Shown here piece by piece: positions 8,467 to 15,846 of a stretch of 64,000 bases of DNA. Below the pieces are notes generated by a model. It saw only the letters and a list, made by a program, of their open reading frames with translations, had not been told where the DNA came from and searched no databases. Position 1 is the stretch's first letter. Each line of letters starts with the position of its first letter. A program made the translations under genes and the position numbers. This stretch comes from Candidatus Gastranaerophilales bacterium (GTDB lineage Bacteria; Cyanobacteriota; Vampirovibrionia; Gastranaerophilales; Gastranaerophilaceae), in contig CALVFU010000001.1 in the NCBI GenBank assembly GCA_944326905.1, forward strand, positions 152,954-216,953. Direction: 5' to 3'.

Positions 8467-10380
8467 CTAATCAGAAGCTAGAAGTTCCATTGCAAGCGGA
8501 GCTTCAACTTTACCATTAAGAGTTTTTGAGACTTCTTTTAATTTTTTAGCAGCAGCTTCCATTTCTTCAGTCCATACAAAATTGTCCATTACATATTTTT
8601 CACCTTTGTCAAAGTCTGCATCGATTTGAACTCTTACTATTTCTTCAAGCATTTTGCGGGCAGTCGGCACCATTTTATCAATATTAACGGTTAATACACC
8701 ATCTTTTGAAATTTCAATAGCACCGTGCTTTACAAAGTAATAGTTCTGCATAACGGTACGTACTCTGTGTGCCTGGCTTAATGTTGGTTTTGATTTAAGC
8801 ATATTATCAGCCGCAAAAGTAACAATAATTTGTTCCCGCTGTTCAGGGGTGTATAGTCCGTTTTCTGTTAATATGTCGAGCATTGCTAAGGAAACCATAT
8901 CTGCTTTATTTTCTTCAATAATAGATTGATATTTCCCAAGTGCTTCGCGGTTTTTATTTGGACCAAGCGAGTGACCGTTTTCGTGTCCTACTGTAAACCA
9001 GTGATCTGCTTCATCATTATAATATTTATGCTGTTCTTTGTTTAAAGTTGCGTCTAAGCGTTTTTGAAGTTTTTGTTTAGCATCTTCACTTGTTATTAAC
9101 CTGATTTGACGGTGATAAACATTCCTTCTTCCTCCGTCTATTGTAAGCGAGAGCTTATCATCATTAGGCAGGTTTTCGGCTAAAGTAATTCCGCCTCTGT
9201 ACTCTCCGACATCTCCTGTTACGGCGACTAAATCCACATCAACCATTGTTTGTTTGGAATCTTTGTCAGGAGAGATATTTTGTTCGTATTCATCATTGAA
9301 CGGCATATTTTTTGCCATTAAGGGTAAAAATTCTTTTACTTTTAAAATAGCATCTGTTCCTTTTTTATTAACAATACCGACTCTTCCTCCAAGCATGTCT
9401 TTTGAAACAGGTTTAATATCATATTTAGATAATATATCCATTAATTCCTTGTTTTCAATAACTGTTTGAGTCATTTCATCAGAATAATTTTCTCTTGTTA
9501 TTGTAAATTCAAGCGGGGTATCTTGTAATTCTGCCCATTTTTTATCAGCGTAAGCATCAAGCATTGGGTCTGCTGTTCTGAGAGCTTTTGCCTGCAGGCG
9601 TAAAAATTCGTTAAAATCCTCGTTTGTAGAAACATTTGCGGCATTTTCCAATTCTTTAGCGACAATTGCAAATTCTGTATTGTACTTGTCTATATAATCG
9701 GTACCTTTTAAAAGGTCTCCGTCACGTTCTACTACGCTCCGTTGGTTTAAAATTGTTCTGACTTCATCAATTTTGCCGTCTTCAACCATTTTTTTTATGA
9801 TTGAGTGGAACTCTTGAACTGATAAATCTTCAGGGTAAAGCCCTTTGCCTAGTTTTTCTTCTATACCTTTTGCAAGTGATATTTTGTTTGATTCTGAGTC
9901 AATTGCGCACACGCCTTTTTGAGCTTCAAATAAGATACGTGTTAATTTTGCGTCTTCGTTATCTTTTGCTATTTCATTGTTTAAAAAATCTCTGAATGCA
10001 AGATTGTGGTGGTTGTCAAGTTTTAGGTTTATACTTTCAATAGTGTATGCGGCTTTAACAAGGTGCTTGAGTGCTTCTTTGTCACCGTAAGCAAGAGCGG
10101 TGTATTCTTCTGAGTCAGGCGCAAGCATTTTTTTAGTTGTCATATAGTCTTTGCTTATGCGCTTAACGAGTTCATCGTGAGAGAGATTTAATTCGTACTC
10201 TTTAGGGTAATTAATCGTTGTTTTATTTAATTCACTCATTTTATTAAGCTCCTCTGTCAATTTAATACTACTGTTGTGGCTGCTGTTAAACTCCGTGGAT
10301 TTTATTTCTTCGTTTGATTTAACAGTGTTGTAATTATTTATATTTTGAGAATTTGTACCGGCTATTGGTTTTAGATCCAT
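8467..10380 (-). CDS. M49-like (dipeptidyl-peptidase III family) zinc metallopeptidase
   Basis: 637 aa from ATG 10380. A TTG twelve bases upstream extends the frame, but the TTGGAG there is the ribosome-binding site (GGAG, six bases before the ATG), so I chose the ATG. The metal site is HENGHSLGP at 466-474 (HExxH form) followed by SIIEENKADM, in which Glu489/Glu490 and Asp494 match the EExxA[DE] zinc ligand motif of bacterial DPP-III-like proteins. The arrangement HEN-GHSLGP...REAL..Y.S.IEE.KAD is typical of that group. No signal peptide; the first 75 residues are Asn/Ser-rich and probably disordered (MDLKPIAGTNSQ). Likely a cytoplasmic or unconventionally located peptidase. Single gene facing the terminator at 8422; separated by 32 bases from the upstream methyltransferase gene, with which it may be co-transcribed. 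Confidence 0.82.
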   Translation of the reverse strand: MDLKPIAGTNSQNINNYNTVKSNEEIKSTEFNSSHNSSIKLTEELNKMSELNKTTINYPKEYELNLSHDELVKRISKDYMTTKKMLAPDSEEYTALAYGDKEALKHLVKAAYTIESINLKLDNHHNLAFRDFLNNEIAKDNEDAKLTRILFEAQKGVCAIDSESNKISLAKGIEEKLGKGLYPEDLSVQEFHSIIKKMVEDGKIDEVRTILNQRSVVERDGDLLKGTDYIDKYNTEFAIVAKELENAANVSTNEDFNEFLRLQAKALRTADPMLDAYADKKWAELQDTPLEFTITRENYSDEMTQTVIENKELMDILSKYDIKPVSKDMLGGRVGIVNKKGTDAILKVKEFLPLMAKNMPFNDEYEQNISPDKDSKQTMVDVDLVAVTGDVGEYRGGITLAENLPNDDKLSLTIDGGRRNVYHRQIRLITSEDAKQKLQKRLDATLNKEQHKYYNDEADHWFTVGHENGHSLGPNKNREALGKYQSIIEENKADMVSLAMLDILTENGLYTPEQREQIIVTFAADNMLKSKPTLSQAHRVRTVMQNYYFVKHGAIEISKDGVLTVNIDKMVPTARKMLEEIVRVQIDADFDKGEKYVMDNFVWTEEMEAAAKKLKEVSKTLNGKVEAPLAMELLASD

Positions 10381-10412
10381 ATTAAACTCCAAATTTATTA
10401 TATATTTATTTT

Positions 10413-11135
10413 TTATAAAAGTACAGGCTTGTAAATATAATCTTCTCCTTCGCGTATAGTATCAGTTAGTGTGTATCCGTATAGTTTAAGGATAGTATCG
10501 ACTTCTTGCCTATGATTATAGGTTTCGATTACAATTATAGGTTTATGTGTGCTGATAGTTGCTGCTGCGCCTTTTAGAACTTCCGCTTCCGCGCCTTCAA
10601 CATCAATTTTTATTAAGTCAATTTTTTCACGGGTTTTAAAATTATCAAGCTTGATAAACTTGAATACACCATTTGGATTTGGGCAAAAAGAAGTGTTTCC
10701 TATGTTAGATATATTGTAATGTGTTATTGAAGCATTCCCGTTATGACTGAATAAGCCTAAATTATAAGGTATTACTTTTCTATTAAGTTTATTTAGTTTA
10801 ACATTTTTAGCAAGAGCTTCGTAGGCGCCTGTAAGTGGTTCAAAAGCATAGACTTTGCGTGCATTTTTTTCGATTGCCCAATAAATTGAATGGCTGCCGA
10901 TATTGGCTCCGATATCAAGGATTACCGCATTATCAGGGAGGTATTTGTCGATTATGTTTAATGCGTGTGTATCCCAATAATCGCAGCAGTTAGCCATTGA
11001 TTTTTGAATACAGTCCTCAGGATGGTTCGGTAGATAAAATCGGGCATTTTTAATTTGCATTATTGAATCTTTCATGCTGAGTTTTCTTTTAATGTCGTCT
11101 AAGTCTGCTGATATTTTTTTTAGTAGTTCTTCCAT
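10413..11135 (-). CDS. FkbM-family methyltransferase
   Basis: 240 aa, ATG after AAGGAA. SAM-binding motif I is VILDIGANIGSHSIYW at about residues 70-85, followed by VYAFEPLTGAYEALAKN (motif II) and DLIKIDVEGAEAEVLKGA (motif with catalytic-region Asp-Glu), the classic Methyltransf_21 pattern. FkbM enzymes commonly O-methylate sugars or small molecules; substrate cannot be told here. The first 30 residues are a short helical extension. Possibly first gene of a unit with the M49-like gene. Confidence 0.9.
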   Translation of the reverse strand: MEELLKKISADLDDIKRKLSMKDSIMQIKNARFYLPNHPEDCIQKSMANCCDYWDTHALNIIDKYLPDNAVILDIGANIGSHSIYWAIEKNARKVYAFEPLTGAYEALAKNVKLNKLNRKVIPYNLGLFSHNGNASITHYNISNIGNTSFCPNPNGVFKFIKLDNFKTREKIDLIKIDVEGAEAEVLKGAAATISTHKPIIVIETYNHRQEVDTILKLYGYTLTDTIREGEDYIYKPVLL

Positions 11136-11345
11136 TTTTATATTCCTTATTAGTAAATCATATTAATTGTATATTTAAAATATGGTGGAACAACGTTCAA
11201 AAAGAGTATTAAGAATACATTTTTGTTATTATAATGCTAACTGGCAATTTTTTGAATATTAATATTATACTTGTATATTGCCCGGGGGATTATTGAATTT
11301 AAGCTTAAAATTTTATTTAATAATGAATAAAAGAAAGGAGCTATT

Positions 11346-11852
11346 ATGTTAGAAGAAGACAGACACACTGTGAAACATGCAGTTATTACATTTATTGCCG
11401 CACTATTAGGCGGATTTTTGGCGTTTTATGTTGTTATGGATATAACACTTGCAAAGATGTTTGATCCAATGCGGGGGTTTAGGCGTGCAGAAAAAATGAT
11501 ACAAAAACAGGCACGCGAAATGCAGAGAATTGATAACGATATTTTTATGCCTTCTCCAATGCCTCTTCATCACTCGATTATTAATATGGTTAAGGAAAAA
11601 GATCAGTACAAGTTTATTATTGACCTTAAGCAGTTGAATAATAACGATAAAAATATTAATGTAACCGCTGAGGGGGATACAATTAATATTAAAGGTGTAA
11701 TGGATAAATCTGAAAATAATAAAGATATGGTTATAGAATTTTCGCAGACATTTGCGCTAGGGGCGCCTATTGATGAAGACAAAATTAAAAAAGAGGTTAA
11801 AGGTGATAAATATATCATAACTGTACCGATAGAAGAGAAAAACGGAGATTAA
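11346..11852 (+). CDS. Membrane-anchored small heat-shock (alpha-crystallin) protein
   Basis: 168 aa, start after AAAGGAG. One N-terminal transmembrane segment (about residues 11-31) is followed by a Met/Arg-rich amphipathic linker and a C-terminal alpha-crystallin-like domain: YKFIIDLKQLNNNDKNINV (beta2-3, the DLPG region degenerate), TINIKGVMDKSE (GERK-like region), FSQTFALGAPIDEDKI and KYIITVPIEEK (L-x-I/V-x-[IV]P ending). Family members are normally soluble 140-160-residue holdases; a transmembrane anchor is unusual and suggests protection of membrane or envelope proteins. Monocistronic, with its own terminator. Confidence 0.75.
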   Translation: MLEEDRHTVKHAVITFIAALLGGFLAFYVVMDITLAKMFDPMRGFRRAEKMIQKQAREMQRIDNDIFMPSPMPLHHSIINMVKEKDQYKFIIDLKQLNNNDKNINVTAEGDTINIKGVMDKSENNKDMVIEFSQTFALGAPIDEDKIKKEVKGDKYIITVPIEEKNGD

Positions 11853-11870
11853 TAGATTAATAAAAGAAAT

Positions 11871-11897
11871 GGGGCTTATATTTGAGCCCCGTTTTTT
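11871..11897 (+). terminator. Rho-independent terminator of the small heat-shock gene
   Basis: GGGGCT and AGCCCC stem with eight-base loop, followed by GTTTTTTC. Confidence 0.85.
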
Positions 11898-12052
11898 CAT
11901 ACTTTACCAATGATTTGTACTTTTTATCCTTACTAATATATTACAATTACTAGTAATAAGATACAATTGCCCGCGGTATAAAAATAGCCTGGTTTTGTCA
12001 CAATTTGTTACAAATAGAGTGGGGCTTTTGACTGTAGTATAAGTTTAAAGCT

Positions 12053-13720
12053 TTATGTTCCGCTGTAGAAAATACTTTTTCCGTGGTTATCCAGACCTCC
12101 GCTCGGCATTAGAGCTGAGGTGCGGGCATATTGATTAATAATATTCAGCCAATTTTTACTTTTTCCGACTACTCCAAAATAGTGATAATAAAGCTCTGCG
12201 CATAAGGCTTTATCACCGCCGTACGTTTTAAAATTTTTGAAAATATCAAGTATTGCGTAGCTGCTGTGTTCTGGATATTTAAGAGCGTGTCCGACATCCA
12301 TTAACCCCGGGTGAGCAATACTCATATATCCGTATTTTTGCTTCTTAAAGATATCTATAAATTCTTTCATATCAATATATGCGCTCTGTAGATTTACAAG
12401 CCGCGGACGTGCATCATTTGATATTATGGAAATTTCACTAAATATTTTTTCAAGATTTTCAGGCAGCGGCATTTTTGAAGCTGCTTCTTCTTTTGATATC
12501 CCAAGTAAATTAGCGGTATATTCGTGTAACTTGGTTAAAATGCGGTTCCATTCTCCGCCTCCGATTTGATATGGAAGACCTTTAAGATATTTATGTACTT
12601 CGTAAGTATAGTTTAAATTATTTAAATTAATATCTTTTTCGGCTGCAATTTTGTTTATTTGCGGGTTGTTTTTTAATAACTCAGAAAAGAGAACTTTTGA
12701 GTATACATAATCTCTGGCGTGATAATCTACGTGCAGAATACTTTTATTAATAGTTAAAAACGAAGATTTTGCTTCTTCATATGATAGATTGGCGGCAGTA
12801 TCAGGGTATTGATGTGACAGTTTTTGCGAGGATGCTTTAATTATATCTTTTACCATGTTTGCTCTGCTTAGTTTCTTGCTGTCAAGGTAGTTGTTAAGAG
12901 TTTTATCAAACGGATTTATTCCATGCAGCAGCATATGTGTTGATACAGGTTTATTAAGTTCACATTGCATTAGGCTGTTTTCAACACTTAGCTCACACCC
13001 CAATACTACTCGCAGATTTCTATACTTCTCAGGGTTTGCATTTATTATTTTAACGGCTTCTTTGCAGCCTTCAAGAGTGTCATGGTCTGTAATAGCTATT
13101 GTAAATGGGGCGTAAGGAGCTTTAATATCTTTGTTTGTGTGTATTTTCGCTGCAATGTCATCGGCATATTGGGCAGACTGGTCAAGAAGTTCCGCAACAC
13201 TCATTCTGCCATCAGAGGTGTTTGTATGAATGTGAAGATTTGCACGATAGGTTCCGTTAATTTTGCCGGACATATTAAATCCATCTTTTTGTTCTGTAAT
13301 AAGGCTGCCTCCTGGGGAGTAATGTACTGGAGAATCGCTGAAATCTTTTATAATACTTTTATATTCCTGAGGTCCGACAATTGGACGTAAATATACGTAC
13401 CCTGATTCTTTGCAGCCGATGCCTCTCATTAGATTTTTTCTGTATTCAATATCTTTAGGGAAAAGCCGGAGTTGTTTTTTTAAAAGTTTTATTTTTTTTG
13501 TATTAGATAATGCGGTATTGATAACGTTAGTATACTTGCACTTGCCATGATAAGCATATAAAGCACTGCCTATAACAATGGCAGCTGCGCCGGCTTCAAG
13601 ATAAGTTTTATTTTTTTTAACAAATTCTTTTATGCGGGGAGTGCGCTCAGTTTGTTTATTTTGCTGAGCAGTAAAAGGCTTAGATATTATAGATTTTCCG
13701 CTTATTGCAGACACTCTCAT
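12053..13720 (-). CDS. PHP-domain phosphoesterase-like protein with N-terminal membrane segment
   Basis: 555 aa, ATG 13720 after AAGGGAG. N-terminus MRVSAISGKSIISKPFTAQQ carries the F-T-A motif; a hydrophobic helix spans about 42-57. The PHP metal-binding motifs are visible: NLHIHTNTSDG (His163, His165, Asp170), AITDHDTLEG (Asp212, His213, Asp214), GCELS (Glu243), an HVDYHARDY segment, IAHPGL and the closing GGLDNHG. PHP proteins are metal-dependent phosphoesterases; compared with the usual 270-300-residue stand-alone form this one has a long insertion between motifs. Second gene of a two-gene unit, 17 bases after the nucleotidyltransferase-like gene, so the two may act on the same phosphorylated or nucleotidylated substrate (inference). 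Confidence 0.82.
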   Translation of the reverse strand: MRVSAISGKSIISKPFTAQQNKQTERTPRIKEFVKKNKTYLEAGAAAIVIGSALYAYHGKCKYTNVINTALSNTKKIKLLKKQLRLFPKDIEYRKNLMRGIGCKESGYVYLRPIVGPQEYKSIIKDFSDSPVHYSPGGSLITEQKDGFNMSGKINGTYRANLHIHTNTSDGRMSVAELLDQSAQYADDIAAKIHTNKDIKAPYAPFTIAITDHDTLEGCKEAVKIINANPEKYRNLRVVLGCELSVENSLMQCELNKPVSTHMLLHGINPFDKTLNNYLDSKKLSRANMVKDIIKASSQKLSHQYPDTAANLSYEEAKSSFLTINKSILHVDYHARDYVYSKVLFSELLKNNPQINKIAAEKDINLNNLNYTYEVHKYLKGLPYQIGGGEWNRILTKLHEYTANLLGISKEEAASKMPLPENLEKIFSEISIISNDARPRLVNLQSAYIDMKEFIDIFKKQKYGYMSIAHPGLMDVGHALKYPEHSSYAILDIFKNFKTYGGDKALCAELYYHYFGVVGKSKNWLNIINQYARTSALMPSGGLDNHGKSIFYSGT

Positions 13721-13737
13721 ATAAAAAACTCCCTTCG

Positions 13738-15099
13738 CTACTTTAATAATTGTTTTATCAGCGGTGCAAATAAATCTTCCCCGCCTCTTGAAAAGTATTT
13801 TGAAAATTCTTTGGTAAAATCTGTATTGTTAGCGCAGCTTGAAGCTATTAATGTTTTTATAAATCTGAATTGTTTATCAATATCCCAGGTGTCAAAATCT
13901 TTTTCAAGACGCATTCTTGCCAATCGCTTAGGTTTCTTGTCACCTCTTGTTTTTAATGCTTTTAACTGAGATAAGTTTACGAGGTTAAAAGTCGTGCTGT
14001 CCATTAGCTTTGAATAATCTATTTTGCCAAATTTTGTAAAATGTACGCCTTCGCGCATAGTTTCTATTACAAAACCGATATTTTTCATTACTTCTTTTGT
14101 CGGTTTTTCAAATACATTAAAACCTGTGTAGATAGGAAATTGTCTGCATAATTCTATGTAGAACTTGTTGGCTTTTATATAATCAGTTGTGTATGTGTTT
14201 TGTAGTTGTTTGTATTCATTGTACTTCCTTACATCTCTGTTTAGAATCAGATGATCATAGTTAAGAAGTGATAAAGCGGTATCAATAGGATTAAGGCTGA
14301 AGCTTCTTATATTCATTTTTTCGCAGGCTTCATCCGCTTTTTTAATCAGAGCGTTAAATTGTGCTTGTGTGTACACCTGCGGAAATGCTGCAGCGTCATG
14401 GTTATAGCTTAAAATGCGTTGATCGGTGAAATCCCACAATTTCCACATAAAGTTTTTAACATAAATTGGGTCTCCGCTAATTCTTCCTGTTCCGCGAATT
14501 ATTATATAAGCTTTGTCGAGGTCGCTGCCGGGTAAAGCTTTATGTCTCCCTACAGAACAAATTCCGTCATAACCGGCTTGGATTATATCATATCCATGAG
14601 TTTCTCTGCTCTTGTTTAAAAATTCAGAGGCTTGTGTTACTGCTTTTACGAATGCTATTTTAATATTTTCGGAAACTTGATATAGAGAAGGAAAACCTGT
14701 AAGTTCTTTGTAATAGGAAATAAATTCTTGTTTTTCTGCAGGTGCTGTTACTTTATCTAAGAAAGAAAGATTCTCTTTTCTGATTTCCGCATTGCGGGCA
14801 TAATTAATAGTATCATCACCTATATCCAGGTAATTCCCAAGCTTAAATCTTTCAAATATTTCTATTGCCTTTTTTGCAGTTATTGAACCTTTTTCAGGAA
14901 CCTGCAGGAAATTAAAATCCAGCTTGTATGGGGCGCCTCTAAAATTAGTTGGATTATTTATCGGTATATATGTAAATCTAGACTCCGCACTTTTATTTAC
15001 GTTGGAATAAAGTCCGGGCGATTTATTTGCTTTATTTACATTTAAATACTTATTACCTGCATTATATGCAGTAAATCCAATAGGAGCAATTGATGACAT
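13738..15099 (-). CDS. Hypothetical protein with nucleotidyltransferase-fold signature
   Basis: 453 aa, starting MSSIAPIGFTAYNAG with an F-T-A motif at residue 9. At 178-200 the segment DGICSVGRHKALPGSDLDKA followed by YIII looks like the Pol-beta-type nucleotidyltransferase active site: a GS-like turn and GSDLD providing two Asp (193 and 195), then a hydrophobic strand. A third acidic residue is not assigned. The rest is alpha-helical and unrecognised. No signal peptide. Upstream gene of the pair with the PHP protein. The NTase call rests on one motif, so it is tentative; the gene itself is certain. Confidence 0.6.
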   Translation of the reverse strand: MSSIAPIGFTAYNAGNKYLNVNKANKSPGLYSNVNKSAESRFTYIPINNPTNFRGAPYKLDFNFLQVPEKGSITAKKAIEIFERFKLGNYLDIGDDTINYARNAEIRKENLSFLDKVTAPAEKQEFISYYKELTGFPSLYQVSENIKIAFVKAVTQASEFLNKSRETHGYDIIQAGYDGICSVGRHKALPGSDLDKAYIIIRGTGRISGDPIYVKNFMWKLWDFTDQRILSYNHDAAAFPQVYTQAQFNALIKKADEACEKMNIRSFSLNPIDTALSLLNYDHLILNRDVRKYNEYKQLQNTYTTDYIKANKFYIELCRQFPIYTGFNVFEKPTKEVMKNIGFVIETMREGVHFTKFGKIDYSKLMDSTTFNLVNLSQLKALKTRGDKKPKRLARMRLEKDFDTWDIDKQFRFIKTLIASSCANNTDFTKEFSKYFSRGGEDLFAPLIKQLLK

Positions 15100-15306
15100 A
15101 CTTTTACACCATTAGTTACATTAAATATTAAACCACTAAATACTTTTTTTGGCTATTATCCTCGTATTTAATTTACATAAATTAATATTTCAGCGCATTC
15201 AAATAAGAAAATAGATTTTTTTTTAAGTGGAGATTGTAACAATTTCTTAATAAATCGTATTTTACTAGCAAAAAAAATTGAGTTTACGGTTTATATTAAA
15301 CGGGGG

Positions 15307-15335
15307 TAGTCAACTCTCTTAAAAAATTGTATAAT
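15307..15335 (+). promoter_or_regulatory. Sigma-70-type promoter for the 15363 gene
   Basis: TAGTCA (-35, 4/6) and perfect TATAAT (15330-15335) separated by 17 bases, 28 bases before the ATG. Confidence 0.65.
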
Positions 15336-15362
15336 GCTTTAGTGCTATAAGAGGTAATAAAC

Positions 15363-15698
15363 ATGAGTGAATTAAACGGAACAAACTTTAATAAATTCAA
15401 TCCTGTCGGCAGCAATGTTGCTCCAAAAGTTTCGGCCGCTGATAAGCCGGTTGAAGAAATTAAAGCTGAACCTGATAAAATCAATGATTTTTCAAATCCT
15501 CATGCTGAAATCATCGGACGTTCCATGCTTTCTATTGAAAGAGACAGTACTAAAAATGATCTTGATGCACTTATAGAAAATCCTCAGATAGCTGAAAATT
15601 CTGATAAGATGTTTGAATTTGCGTATGCGCAGGCGGTCAAAATCGGTGTTGAAAATCCGTATGAGGAAGCTGCATCTTTTTCAACTTCTCAAATGTAG
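15363..15698 (+). CDS. Small hypothetical protein, 111 aa
   Basis: ATG after AGAGGT, downstream of a clear promoter and followed by a terminator, so a monocistronic real gene. Starts MSELNGTNFNKFNPVGSN. The sequence is acidic, with an Ala/Pro/Glu-rich linker (20-45) and a helical C-terminal half (IGRSMLSIERDSTKNDLDAL, then FEFAYAQAVKIGVENPYEE). No signal peptide or membrane segment. Not recognised; it resembles other small acidic proteins of this genome (32993, 52082) in size and layout only. Confidence 0.8.
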   Translation: MSELNGTNFNKFNPVGSNVAPKVSAADKPVEEIKAEPDKINDFSNPHAEIIGRSMLSIERDSTKNDLDALIENPQIAENSDKMFEFAYAQAVKIGVENPYEEAASFSTSQM

Positions 15699-15722
15699 TT
15701 TATTAATTAGATTGTATGCTGA

Positions 15723-15755
15723 CTGTTATAACTTTTGAAAGTTATAGCGGTTTTT
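15723..15755 (+). terminator. Rho-independent terminator
   Basis: CTGTTATAACTTT pairs with AAAGTTATAGCGG across a two-base loop and is followed by TTTTTAT. Confidence 0.85.
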
Positions 15756-15795
15756 ATATTATGAAGGATTGCCCAAATTATTAATAAATCATTAA

Positions 15796-15824
15796 TTATT
15801 TTTCTATTAGGTTTATGTTATGAT
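15796..15824 (+). promoter_or_regulatory. Extended -10 promoter for secA
   Basis: TGT immediately before TATGAT (15819-15824) forms an extended -10; a weak TTATTT lies 17 bases upstream. The secA ATG follows 22 bases later. Confidence 0.5.
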
Positions 15825-15846
15825 ATTTTTAATATGAGGAGTAATT

